This document shows positions 31,332 to 42,541 of a stretch of 64,000 nucleotides of DNA, piece after piece. The stretch's first letter is position 1. The number at the start of each line of letters is the position of its first letter. Under the pieces are notes generated by a model that saw only the letters and a program-made list of their open reading frames with translations, was not told where the DNA came from and did not search any database. The DNA comes from Inonotus obliquus (Eukaryota > Basidiomycota > Agaricomycetes > Hymenochaetales > Hymenochaetaceae), in contig JAJHTX010000009.1 of assembly GCA_032164295.1 (NCBI GenBank), forward strand, positions 744,001-808,000, read 5' to 3'. Position numbers and translations under genes: made by a program.

Positions 31332-31439
31332 GTCAACTGGAAGACAAATGGCGAGGTTCGTCCGCGCCCGCGCTTTACATACTAAATAGCAGTGGAGCCT
31401 GGGGAAAAAACTCTTGAAGTAAAGAAACGTAACACATTC

Positions 31440-31860
31440 CAACTCCGACTCGGAAGTACCCTTTGTCTTTCGTGACTTCTCTCCTCATGTGTTGCAACGA
31501 AATGTGAACTACATTCGAACTACTGTAGGCTTACACAGTCGGTAAACGACTTTTGTCGTTGCTTCTGCTGGTCAACATATTTTTGAGATACCCTGCAACG
31601 TCTCCGGATATTCCACGACTTACTTCGAGTGGAGTAATCTCCTAACCACGAGGGGTGTGGAGGCCCCTACCCGCTCAACTTGATCGCGTACGCTAGACGA
31701 CCCGCGAAGCCCTGTGAACACTCGTTTGACCCGTTTTCGGGATAACTATCCTCGCGCCACGTTGAATGTGCCGGGTTAGCACCGGTGTTCCATTGATAAA
31801 AGCTTTATCACCAGCTTACAGTTGGAATCCGGCAAATGACCCAGACCTTTCCGTGACATA
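31440..31860 (+). pseudogene. Decayed second-family F-box fragment
   Basis: Upstream part matches 28700-28870 at the nucleotide level. A short LLLVN…PATSPDIP frame recalls YMLVNRDF…RVSHLW. The part near 31641-31740 is shared with 26634-26740 and 38565-38650. No frame left. Confidence 0.4.
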
Positions 31861-32411
31861 GGCATCCTCAGCGCGCTGCCTCGATGAGCTCTGACTGAGA
31901 ATGCGCATGTGCCCTTAACGGATGTTGGGAGGAATGCAGTGCAGCTCCTGAGCTGGATGGTATGAGTATAACGGATGTTTGGACCCTCGGATGCTGGATG
32001 CTGGACATTAATATTCGCATCTTTTCCCCGTGGTTAATGCACGTCTTTGAAAATGCGGTCCAAAACCCCGAATTCTCGAATTCTCGAAACTTCGTACCCT
32101 CAGAACCAGACCAACGAGGCTGCTGAAAGAAAGTTGGTATATATTCATCGATGGGCGGAGTTCCTGACCGTACGTACCTCCACACTTCCTTTTTCTGTTG
32201 TCGTCCTGGTTGTCTTGTTCTCGTCGTGTTTTGGTTTGGCATCGTGGACTAAAGATGTTTTCTTCCTATAGTATTCGCGTCCGTCTTTTGATTGTGTTGG
32301 ATGGTATGGGTATCGGATGCTGGATGCTGGTCGGCGCAAAACTTACACTCATCCATCATCATACCACGCTTATGAATTCCTCCCATCTCTCGGATACTCG
32401 GACATGAATAC
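31861..32411. other. Intergenic before the copia element
   Basis: No gene seen. A short motif cggatgctggatgctgg occurs at about 31986 and 32316. The copia target duplication aatac lies at 32407-32411. Confidence 0.35.
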
Positions 32412-32765
32412 TTTTGACTGTAGTAGTATGTTAACCTCAGTCGTGATAGTACACGACTCTGTATTTACCTGTAGTAGTATGTTAACTATTACATGTGCGT
32501 AGAATGGGAATAGTAGATTCATCAATGAGAGACGCCTATGGATAGAAAGGAAGAGAACTCACCCTCAGTCGTGATAGTACACGACTGAGGAGAGTGGCAG
32601 ACTGCGCATGTGAAGATATATACGCAGTCAGCCGCAATAGGGAACCGGTCTAAGAATAGAAAAAGGAAAGTATGTTATGTAATCGTGTGATGATGAATCT
32701 ATAGGTCCAAGGAAAGGGAAAGAAATAACAATGACGTTCGTCGTATACAATGCAAACCATCAACA
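32412..32765 (-). repeat. 3' LTR of the copia element
   Basis: 354 bp; on the minus strand it is preceded by a purine tract (gagggggag, complement of 32766-32774). It contains inverted motifs around cagtcgtgatagtacacgac. Confidence 0.92.
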
Positions 32766-32902
32766 CTCCCCCTCGACGAGACGTCAGAACATCCCGAGTA
32801 GCTTTATACAAGAATAATGTTTGGCGGACGACAAGGGCTTTGTCAGGATATCGGCTGGGTTCTCGTCACTAGGTATATGCGCGAGTTTGATCCGTCCTTT
32901 GG

Positions 32903-35900
32903 CTACTTCGTCGCGGACGTGATGTACTCGGCCTCTGCAGTAGATTTAGCAACGACAGACTGTTTGCGCGACTTCCAAGCTACAGGCCCACCCTTCAACA
33001 GAAAGACGAAGCCAGTAGTTGATTTCCTATCCGTCAAGTCCCCACCCCAGTCAGCGTCTGCGTACCCGACAACAGTGTCACTAGCAGTAAAACGGTACAC
33101 CAAGCCCAAGTCCTTGGTACGTTTAAGATAACGTAAGACACGTTTCGCCGCAGTCCAGTGTACAGACTCCGGTTTATGCATATAGCGCACAAGTACATTT
33201 ACAGCAAAAGAGATGTCGATACGGAGAATAGTTGCTATCCATAGGAGTTCGCCCACCAATTGGGCATATGGCCAAGGTGGGTCCTCGAAGCGCTCTCCTT
33301 CGTCCTTGTCAAAGACTGTGAGTGCATTACCGGCCATGGGAGTAAGTGCTGGAATCGCATCTTTGAGACCGTATTTTTCCAGAGCGCGCTCAATCTTCAA
33401 ATGAGCAGATAACTTTACATAGCCCTTGTCTTCATTGAAGTGAACGGTCATCCCAAGTAGATTTGCAACATGACGGGGGTCCTTCTCTTTGAACTCAAAA
33501 AGATTTCCGATTGCTGGATGAAAATGGTCAGCTTCGGATGTCAACGTTCCAGAAAAAGTGGTGCAAGCTGCACTACAGTCATCAACATGGGTTGCCAAGA
33601 TGGTCTCCCCCTGATGATCGGAACGGTAGAAAATGCTAGGTGCGGTTTTGCATTTAGAAAAACTGAGTTCAAGGAGCTTTGATGTAAAATGATCAGACCA
33701 GGCTCGAGCGCCTTGACATAGACCATAGAGAGCCTTTCTAAGTCGACAGACAGGGTTTGAGAAGCCTTCGACTGAGAATCCTAATGGGTATTCTACATAG
33801 ATGGTTTCTTCAAGAGGGCTGTTGAGATAAGCGGAGGTGATATCAAGAGTAACCAGACAAGAGTTAGGCTGAGCAGACAGAGCAGTGACGACTTTGGCAG
33901 TAATAAAGTCACTGCTGGCAGCGAAAGTTTCGCCAAACTCAACACCTGGAATTTGAGTATCTCCGCGAGCAACCCAGCGAGCTCTAAAGTTGAGAGATCC
34001 ATCAGCCTCTTCCTTTAAGTTGTATACCCACATTCCTTTGATGATGTGCACTTCAACAGGACGTTCGACCACTTCCCAACACCCCATTTTGGTAGGTTTG
34101 TTGTCTTCGTAACGCATCGCTTCCATCCATTGAGACACTTGGTTGGTACTCATTGCTTCGTGGAAGGTACGGGGCACGAGGACGTTCGCAATAAAACGTC
34201 TGATGGATACGGAATGAGTGCGTTCATTTAGTCCAGGAAGGGAATCGAGGTAACGAAGGGTTTGCTCTTGTTCAGCGCTGGCAATCAATCGAGGAGTAGG
34301 TTGAGCCGGTCTGTTAGAGCGACGCAGGGCCTTGGTAGAGGGGACCAGATTTTGGGGAGGTAGGGGAGCCTCGTTGGAGTCGTCATCAAGATAGATCTCA
34401 TTGTCGGCTGAAGGGTCTCGGGCTATAGCAAACGTCCTGTCCTCGTCGAAAATAACGTCTCGGGAGTAGATAATTTCCCTTGTCGTGAGATCCATCAAAC
34501 GGTACGCGGCGTCTTCCCTGTACCCAAGAAGGATACTCTTTACTGATTTAGGTTGAAGTTTGCATCTTTTCTCTGGTGGAACTCAAACGTATGCAGTTGA
34601 ACCAAAGATACGGATATGACTGACATCGGGTTTACGTTTGAACAGAACCTCGTATGGAGACATCCCATCGATATTTGACTTCCCAATGCGGTTATGGGTG
34701 TATGCAAAAGTAGAATACGCCTCTGCCCAATACGTCTCAGAAAGTTGTGCAGATAACAGCATGGTTCGTACAGCGTTAGCGCCAGTTCTGTTCATGCGTT
34801 CAATGTGTCCATTCATCTCATGCCGGTAGGGAACAGTAAGATGGTGGTGGATACCGGTTTGTGAGTTATAGAGAGACATGATATTATTGACGAACTCAGT
34901 TCCATTGTCCGAATGTAGTGCCTTGACATCTACACCGAACTGGGTCTTGAATTCAGCGCAAAGTTTGTTCCAGAGAGTTAGGATAATGTTTGCCTCTTTG
35001 GTTTTGATGGAGTATGCCCAAATATAATTCGAAAATTCATCGACGAATTTCAGGGATATCTCAGCGCCCGAAAATGACTTGTGTCCCATGAACTCCAGAT
35101 CTGCGTGTATCACATCACCCGGATGCTGAGCACGAAGTGGTCGCGAGGGAGCGTGTGTGGCAGTCATTTTTAACAGGACGCATGCCTCACATGTCTGACA
35201 ATCGTTATTGCCGTCAAGGGTGACACCCGTAACTATTCCCTTTTCAACGACTTCTCTGACACGTTCGGTGTGTATATGTGCAAGTCGTCGATGCCAGGTT
35301 TGCAATGGTTTGAGCGTGGAGGATTCAGTGGAAGTGATAAGAGCGTGTTCGGATAGAATATCAAGATGAATTATCCACTGGCCCTCAACGGCGTGTCTCT
35401 CAGCGAATGTAAGCCCATTCTTTTGAAGTATGCATTTGTCCTTTGCAAACGTGGCCTGTATACCGTTTTCGACCAACTTTGTGATTGACAGGAGGTTATG
35501 CGTGAGCTTCGGAACGTGGAGAACATTCTTCATAATGACTTCGCTGAATTGTCCATTGAATTGGAAACGGACTTGAACATCACCGCGACCATCTGCTAAG
35601 AGGGATTGTCCACGTTCTGCAGTAAATATCTTGAAATCGTGGATTGAATTGTAGGTGGCAAACCCGAAGCGTTCATGGGTCATGTGGGACGACGCTCCGG
35701 AATCTAATAGCCAGGATGATCTATCAAGGCAGAGATTCCCCGCCATCATCACGAAGTGACGGGTGGGTGCAGAGGCGAACTGAGCGGTTTCAGGGTTTGT
35801 GCGGTTATAAAGATTAGGTGTAGCAGGAAGGATACGCTGTTCCTGAAGATCTTTAAGTTGTGCTGCTAGGTGAGCCCGTTCTTTCTCCAGCACATCATAG

Positions 35901-37096
35901 GGGACCTTATACCAGTCAGGACGTTTATCGACTGCTCCTCCTCCAGGCGCCCAACAGTTTTCAATAGTGTGGTAGCTTTGCTTGCAATTCGTACAGACAA
36001 CACGGTTTCTGTTGCATTGCTGACGAGAGTTGGTCGTAGAGGGGTTAAGCGTGGATTTCGAAGGTAGGATTGAGGCCTGAAGCGCAGACGAAGGGTTTGG
36101 AAGAGGGTTTTGCAATTCGTTTAGTTCCAGGGCGAGGATGACTGCCTCGGTATCCCTCTGGAAAGCGCCCATTGCTGCCATATTCTCCCACTTTGAGTGT
36201 CCTCCGAAAGACGCAATAACAATACCATGCCACTCCTGATCAGACACCGCTACTCCAACATCGACACACTCCACCTTATACTTGCGAAGCAAAACAATGT
36301 GTTCTCTGACAGTCTCAGAAGTTTGTATGTGTTTGTTACGCAGCTGTAGTATCGCTTTGTTTTGTATCATCACGTTCTCTTGCCCAAATCGATCGTTGAC
36401 CTTTGTCCACAAATCTGCAGCTGTTCTAACCCCAACCCTCAACTCGTTGTACAGTGACGGATCCATGTTGAAACTTAGCTGACCCTTCGCCAGATTGTCG
36501 ATTTGGTGCCAAACCATGTACCCTTCAGGGTCGTTGCGACGGTGAGGAGAGATGGCGGTACCATCAATGTATTGGTACCAGCGGTTCGCATACAAGATAG
36601 TCTCCTGGAGGTCCTTCCATGCAAAGAAGTTGGACCCTAGGCCGTTCAGTTTGGTCGTCTCAGAAAAATCCTTGATGCGGTATTCCTCAGGACGTTTAAG
36701 CATGTGAATTACTGATGGCTCAGGTGATAGGACTGGAGGACGAGCAGGGAGTTCTTGTTGGTCTATCGGATCACTGACAGATTCGTCGAGTTCCTGTTGT
36801 GCGGTAGCGAGTGCCCTGGACGGACCGGCAGCTGGTAGTTCAGTGGGCCTTGTCCGGGTAGCTCGGTCCGGCTCACGGTTGGTAGACATTGAGAGTTCGG
36901 GTGGAGTAGGTGATGGCGAAGGAGTGAGTGGTGGCAATGAACTAGAATGTCTAGAGTCGTCTTGGATGCCTTCCCCGGTAGGACATGGATGAGGTTCGTT
37001 TGAGTTCCAGGGGCACAGGTCTATCCAAGGTAGTGGATTATTATCGCGGTTTCGTTGAGCACGGGTGCTGGGCATATGCAAGCGAGCTGAGTCCAC
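32903..37096 (-). pseudogene. copia Gag-Pol polyprotein with TGA and RNase H deletion
   Basis: Starts at ATG 37096 (MDSARLHMPSTRAQRNRD). Gag part with zinc knuckle CTNCKQSYHTIENC (about residue 368), protease WLLDSGASSHMT, integrase HHCC (HRRLAHIH…CQTCEAC), D-D-E (HADLEF, HSDNGTEF, HIERMNRTG). A single TGA at 34583-34585 follows STAYV; the frame continues with VPPEKRCKL. Reverse transcriptase includes LVTLDITSAYLN and THVDD in place of the usual YVDD. RNase H breaks at about 32922: STAEAEY is joined in another frame to HVRDEVAKGRIKLAH…ADILTKPL, so some 60-70 residues are missing. The copy cannot make a full polymerase. Confidence 0.9.
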
Positions 37097-37125
37097 GAGG
37101 TGTGTACAAGTTTAGTGAGCATCAA

Positions 37126-37136
37126 GGCTCATAACC
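37126..37136 (-). promoter_or_regulatory. Primer-binding site matching the tRNA-iMet anticodon arm
   Basis: On the minus strand ggttatgagcc immediately follows the 5' LTR. Its complement ggctcataacc is the anticodon stem-loop of initiator tRNA-Met (CAT anticodon). Drosophila copia uses such a half-tRNA primer. The adjoining bases (ttgatgc) may extend the match to the host tRNA. Confidence 0.65.
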
Positions 37137-37490
37137 TTTTGACTGTAGTAGTATGTTAACCTCAGTCGTGATAGTACACGACTCTGTATTTACCTGTAGT
37201 AGTATGTTAACTATTACATGTGCGTAGAATGGGAATAGTAGATTCATCAATGAGAGACGCCTATGGATAGAAAGGAAGAGAACTCACCCTCAGTCGTGAT
37301 AGTACACGACTGAGGAGAGTGGCAGACTGCGCATGTGAAGATATATACGCAGTCAGCCGCAATAGGGAACCGGTCTAAGAATAGAAAAAGGAAAGTATGT
37401 TATGTAATCGTGTGATGATGAATCTATAGGTCCAAGGAAAGGGAAAGAAATAACAATGACGTTCGTCGTATACAATGCAAACCATCAACA
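37137..37490 (-). repeat. 5' LTR of the copia element
   Basis: 354 bp, identical by eye to the other LTR; followed outside by the target duplication aatac (37491-37495). Confidence 0.92.
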
Positions 37491-38539
37491 AATACGACGG
37501 CGTCTGCGGTGGTACGGAAAAGAATCTAGACCAGGAACTGCGTAAAGTGAAAACCGTTAGAAGGGAGGGAAACTTGGTAAAGATCATGGATGATACGACT
37601 GTGCGTGTTTTCCTTCTTCCCCGCCTGTTGATCCTTCTCCCGATTTCATTGCGCCTCACCTTACTTCACGTTGTTTCAGTGTATAACCGATCTGCGTCTA
37701 TGCACGCACACGACACACGACGACCCTCGATGTTACCATGCATATGCAATATGAAACGGGATCACCACGGTTTGCGTATTCTCGGTACTCGTGACGACAC
37801 ACAAAACACAATTTATGACTTGCAGATTATTACTCACACGTACTCCAACACCTCTAAGAACGGTGTCCAAAGTACCGAACGTCGATCTTCCTCAATCGAT
37901 TCGAAGCATCGACTCTGTCGCTTACGCGAAAGATGCAGAACGTCCAAAGCCCGGCTGTGATGAGGAGGTGCAGCATACGGAGATAGGAATAGAGAGTATG
38001 TCTCGACTTGGGTTTGTGTATATCACGATATGTCTTTCTGTGCTTTCTCGGTTTGCTCCAAGAACATTCTTTTTACATAATTTAGTTTGTTGCGCGCACT
38101 GTAAGCAACTTTCAGAGGGAGAAGGACGGGTGCCGCCAGCTCCCAGACTCCGCCCGACATCGTGCTTCGAGATGCTCGACGGGCGGGTGGGCTCCGCAGA
38201 AGCAAAAAAACATGAGGGAGAGGTGGGTAGCAAATTTGCTTTGCTCGAGAGTTCTGATGTTAGCGCGGAGGTGGCGGTTTGGGAACAAGAAGTTTTCGGT
38301 TATTTCCGTCACTTCGCGCAGACCGCACCGCAGACTACAATCATTGGTGGCGTGCCACCTCACTATTGATCGGTGGCAAGCTTAAACAAATTATATCTTC
38401 TGCTTGGTACCTTGGCGACGACGACGATTCCATGCTCCCGCAAACATCAATTGCCCGAGCACAATAGTACAGTGGAGCCGCTCATAACGAGGGTTCGTAC
38501 CATCAACTCAACAATAATGAAATTATGAAGCAATCGTTC
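37491..38539. other. Intergenic
   Basis: Contains short unrelated frames on both strands, none with a recognisable domain or supported splice pattern. Confidence 0.3.
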
Positions 38540-38960
38540 GATATCTCTTTACCTTACCCACGAGAGGTGTCGCTGTCGATTTGAAGATCACCATCACGAG
38601 CACATAGCCAACACGCGAAGCCTTACGAGAACCCACTTGACACGGAACGAGTATCGCGAATAAGTTTTCCTGCTCTGGAGACGCAGAAGAGACATCTGGT
38701 CATGTGGAGTGATGACCCCGACGCACCGATTCGATGTTGTGCTCTTACTTTGGATTATCCGGTCATCAGTCTTTCACATTCTGGAGGTTTCTTGGAAGCA
38801 AATCATGGAAGGATAGCTCATAGCTGAGCGCCAGTCTTTCGACAAGTGAAGGACAACATATCGGGCGCCTATTCTTTTATAACGAGACCTCCGGATCGAC
38901 ATTACTCCCTAGTTCTGCCACGTATTCTGGGGCGATGACAGGGAGTTATTCTTCAGTCGA
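38540..38960 (+). pseudogene. Decayed second-family F-box fragment
   Basis: Nucleotide similarity to the fragments at 26634 and 31641 (cacgagaggtg, cgcgaagccttacgag, cacttgacacgg). No reading frame remains. Confidence 0.35.
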
Positions 38961-39407
38961 TTGGATCAACATCGATCATGCTTCATTCATATGGGAGAGC
39001 AGGTGTCAAATGCTACAATCTTCCTTCCCGTTGATTTGCGTTGGCAATACATGCACAATACAAGGTATGACTATTCGACACAAGTATCGGAAAATCAGAG
39101 GCTAAACCCGAAGACAGATCACCGAGGCTTGAGGTTAAAGTGGTCGCAGATGTCGGTTTATTCCTTGATCATCTGCCCAGTTTATGACTGTCTATGTCAT
39201 ACTCTCCTGCAATTGTTTCAGCAATGACTTACGGGAATACACTACTGCCAGATTTGCCGCAAATAAGGACAAGCGTACACGACATTCATCATGACTTTTG
39301 AAACTGTCGTCCAAGCATCGAGGTATGGAACAGAACTTACATGGATCCCCACTTGGTTTGGTTCTAAACTCATGACACCGAGGGATACACTCGTCCTTTT
39401 TGAAAGG

Positions 39408-39414
39408 TATAAAA
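39408..39414 (+). promoter_or_regulatory. TATA box of the beta-trefoil gene
   Basis: tataaaa, 93 bases upstream of the ATG at 39507. Strong match and suitable distance. Confidence 0.55.
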
Positions 39415-39506
39415 TCCATAGCAGACTCCTTTGGTACCTCCAACCTCATAACCCAACCTCTCTCACAAGCTACAAAGATCTTCACATCATTATCCTTAGT
39501 GACAAA

Positions 39507-40275
39507 ATGCTACCCACAAATTTCAACTTCACCTCTCTTGCAGCCACAGCTACTGTTCCGACCAGTGGCCACATCTACAAGATTATGAGTGTTGGCTTGC
39601 AGAACGCCCTCGACAATGATGGCTTCAAGGTCGCAGATGGAAATCCAATCAATACTTTAAAACCGTTTAGTAATGATACTGCGCAGAACGTAAGTGTAGC
39701 TCTCTTCTTGTTACACAAATATGCTGCAACTAACTATGTCTAGTGGCAGTACCTGACCTATCCCTCGAGCAAGGGTGAGATGGTCTTCACTCTCCAAGTG
39801 CAATCTACTCTCCAGAGCAAACCCGGGCCCAGTAGTGTGGTTGACGGTCGCGGTGGTTATATGCGTGTAGATGCAAAAGTTGATCACTCCCAATTCTTAT
39901 TCAAATGATAATTCTAATACTTTTGATTCTAGTCCAACCAGCTTGTCTATGGTGGCCAGCCACAGGCATGGAAACTCATCAAAGTCTCTGATATTCCATC
40001 CATCTACAAGTATGTTATATCAATGATCCTCTTGGTTCGTATTCTGATGGGTTTCTGCAATTTAAGGATTGCTCCATTCGAGGATGCCTTCAATCCAAAT
40101 GGAACACTTGTCGTGACTGACATGAGTCCTGTAAGTATATGGTCGTTCTCACCTAACAAACGGAAGGATCCTATAACATGTTTTGTTACAGACCGTTGCA
40201 ACCACTAAACCAGTCCGAGCAGGATTGCAGAAGGATACCAATGCCCTTAACCAGCTCTGGATCTTCAACGAGTAA
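39507..40275 (+). CDS. Small beta-trefoil (ricin B-like) protein
   Basis: Five exons: 39507-39689, 39744-39866, 39933-40009, 40067-40130, 40192-40275, with introns of 54-66 nt, all GT-AG. The sum is 531 nt, 176 codons plus stop. There is no signal peptide, so it is likely cytosolic. Three repeats end in a Gln/Asn-Trp-type motif, QNWQYL, QAWKLI and NQLWIF, as expected for a three-fold beta-trefoil such as ricin B-type lectins or fungal trefoil inhibitors. GHIYKIMSVGLQNALDND opens the first repeat. Fungal cytosolic trefoil lectins often act in defence against grazers; for this gene that is only analogy. A TATA box lies upstream. The five-exon model is my own reading and fits in phase throughout. 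Confidence 0.75.
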
Positions 40276-40805
40276 TCAGATAGTGGGCAATCTTATGGCT
40301 TCATTAAGACAGACTATCGCGGAAGAAATCCGTGTTGAATTTATTTTAGGAATGCTACTTCAGAACCCTATCGATCATCTCAGTGCACTTTATGTATTTC
40401 ATTGTGTACTTCGGAATCTGAGTTAAAATTCACCTGCGAACTGATTACAACAACGACTCGGATTCACCGAGAAAGGAAGAGCTGCTTACCCTGCCATGAC
40501 CACGGTGATGATGATACTCCCGTGATAATTGGGTCTTCCGTGCTTTCAGAGTAAGGGTGTCTATGTTGCGAATAATGAGCCAAACGTCAAACCGGAGAAC
40601 TCGTTAATCGAATCTCAAACAGAGAAACGTTACGAGAGTCGGTACCGCAGGACACGATAAGACATTCCATTCCGTGACTGGGAGTTGGTGAACAGGTGGG
40701 ATGTACGGCTCAGACCACGCCTCATGGACCGAGATGCATGAAGGAAATCAATAATCAGGATAATGAATTGAAATAATAGTAGAGCTAGTTGCTAGGGTCC
40801 AGACG
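40276..40805. other. Region between trefoil gene and F-box gene
   Basis: Contains a decayed block (cgttacgagagtcggtac, ccacgcctca…gaaatcaat) that also lies between F-box pairs at 29660-29900 and at 27160-27200. It marks another copy of the duplicated unit. No gene. Confidence 0.4.
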
Positions 40806-42200
40806 TTATTGTAGAAGGGACTCGACTGCTCCATAATCTCCAATGACTACACCACCCTTTCGGATGTGCTCCCTAGCTTCACGCCGAGACTCGCCTAAAT
40901 CCTCGTCTAGGTCGGACAACTCGACCGTTGCTGACAACCTGTATCCATTTCTGAGATATACGACATCGGACTTTCCCAGACCACTCGATCGAGACTTCAG
41001 CATGGCGATGAAAGCGATCCACCAGTCCGCATCCTCTTCGAAACGTACCCACTGAAGGAAAAGCGTCTCGAGCACAGGGCAAATAGCCGCATGTTCGTCT
41101 CCTAGTAGACCGATGGTGCCATTATTGCTCGGTACGGTAAGTTTGTGGAAGAAACGCCTTGTAACGATTGCTCTACTTAGTCGCAGGTATTTGATGGTTG
41201 GAAGGAGGCGCAGAATCGTGATTATGAGTTCTTCATGTACAGCTTCCCAGTCCAGTACCAACGTAGTCAAGGGAGGAAATGACCGCCGGATGAAACTCAT
41301 GAGCATACCTTCTTTCACATCTCCATCGTACCTGCTGCACGCAAGGACCAAAACTTGCAGATTTGGAATTGTCACATAATCGATAATGAATAACGCAGGA
41401 TCGAATTGCAGTTTGAGGACACGAAGGTTGAGCAGTCGTATCAGGGGATCGCTTTGCGCACGAGGCGGCGGGTCCATGTATCGTTGAGAATCGGCAATAA
41501 GCTCCGTCAGAAAAGGAGCGGACTTCATGACGTTCAACCATACGTGAAGTTCGTGGCTCCCTTGAGAGATGCCATGGCTGAAAGAGATTTCGGCTGACTC
41601 GGTGAAGGAACACAGAGGCTCCTCACCTGTCATTAGGTCAAAATCAGGCGCGCGAATGCAGAGACGCCTTAGCCGCAAAGATTGAGCGATGTTGATTCTG
41701 GGCAACAGCGGCTGATTCGCATCCAATTCGAGCGATGTGAGAATTGGTATGTTGGTCAGATTTAATCCTGGAAACTCGGGGGAGAGTTGTACGTCCAGAC
41801 AGGTCAATATGACGTCTCTCCACCGGTGTTGTTGAGAAATCATAGTGGTAATGATATGCTCGATATCACGATGGTCGGCGGTATCAACGAATGATTCACA
41901 ATCACATTCGACCCGAAAATTGAGCGGAGCCCCATTCGTTCTCTCGATCCATGTATCAAACACTGATACCATTGCCTTCAGATCCATCCCAACAGCAGGA
42001 GTTTGGGACGAAAAGCCAAATTCGATGCATAGGTACGACCATAGCTCACCAAAAGAGAGGGATAGAGTGCGCCAGGACCGACATACGTGCGATATGCGCA
42101 AAGGCGCTACGACCGAGGAGAGGTATTCGTCAGGATCGGTTGGGTGTGGCAAAGCAGCGAGAAATATATCGCAGAGGATCTCAGGAGGAATGCGGTCCAT
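40806..42200 (-). CDS. F-box protein with LRR-like C-terminus
   Basis: Starts MDRIPPEILCDIFLAALPHP at 42200; an in-frame ATG at 42338 would add 46 proline-rich residues. F-box at the N-terminus, DTWIERTNGAPLNFRVEC and MISQQHRWRDVILTC in the middle, LRR-like segments (LLNLRVLKLQ, IPNLQVLVL, LPTIKYLRLS, CPVLETLFLQ), ending VIGDYGAVESLL. Open throughout, single exon. It is the closest intact relative of the broken gene at 479-21461. Expected SCF adaptor, target unknown. Confidence 0.85.
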   Translation of the reverse strand: MDRIPPEILCDIFLAALPHPTDPDEYLSSVVAPLRISHVCRSWRTLSLSFGELWSYLCIEFGFSSQTPAVGMDLKAMVSVFDTWIERTNGAPLNFRVECDCESFVDTADHRDIEHIITTMISQQHRWRDVILTCLDVQLSPEFPGLNLTNIPILTSLELDANQPLLPRINIAQSLRLRRLCIRAPDFDLMTGEEPLCSFTESAEISFSHGISQGSHELHVWLNVMKSAPFLTELIADSQRYMDPPPRAQSDPLIRLLNLRVLKLQFDPALFIIDYVTIPNLQVLVLACSRYDGDVKEGMLMSFIRRSFPPLTTLVLDWEAVHEELIITILRLLPTIKYLRLSRAIVTRRFFHKLTVPSNNGTIGLLGDEHAAICPVLETLFLQWVRFEEDADWWIAFIAMLKSRSSGLGKSDVVYLRNGYRLSATVELSDLDEDLGESRREAREHIRKGGVVIGDYGAVESLLQ

Positions 42201-42379
42201 GTCATCCGGAGGACAATCGGTGAGCTGAAATGAAGAAACGCGGCGAGAACATGGAGGACGGCGGGGGAACGAGAACGGCGGGGGAACTGGGATCAAAATT
42301 GATGGCGTCCCATGGGACGGTCTGGGCGGACTTGGCAAAATTTCATAAGCGAGGCAAGGAACATAGGAGAGATGACAAA

Positions 42380-42541
42380 TGATGGGAGGGACGGCACAGA
42401 ATGCTCCATCCCTTCGGTGCTATTAATAATTGACCCAGGACAGTGGACGCCTTGGAGCGGTCCGTGCATGCCGAACAGAGTTTACTGGGTCTGTCATTAC
42501 ATAATACTCTGGTTGGATTGGTCACAGCTGTGGCATCCATC
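42380..42541 (+). pseudogene. NLR N-terminal fragment hit by a hAT element
   Basis: gacagtggacgccttgg…gccgaacagag…ggttggattggtcacagctg aligns with 45886-46025, the coiled-coil N-terminal part of the decayed NLR downstream. The hAT element has inserted at 42541, and its 8-bp duplication includes catccatc. No open frame. Confidence 0.45.

Larger units (their letters stand above)
32412..37490 (-). mobile_element. Ty1/copia retrotransposon, identical LTRs, defective
   Basis: LTRs of 354 bp at 32412-32765 and 37137-37490 show no difference by eye; aatac flanks both ends (32407-32411, 37491-37495). On the minus strand the LTR starts tgttgatggt and ends cagtcaaaa. The internal region encodes one polyprotein in the order Gag, protease, integrase, reverse transcriptase, RNase H, with an in-frame TGA and a deletion in RNase H. 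Recent insertion of an already or newly defective copy. Confidence 0.93.

Noticed and set aside
37475..38369. Frames of 161 and 192 codons downstream of the copia element
   Set aside because: The first begins within LTR sequence; neither has a recognisable domain, and they overlap each other in different frames.
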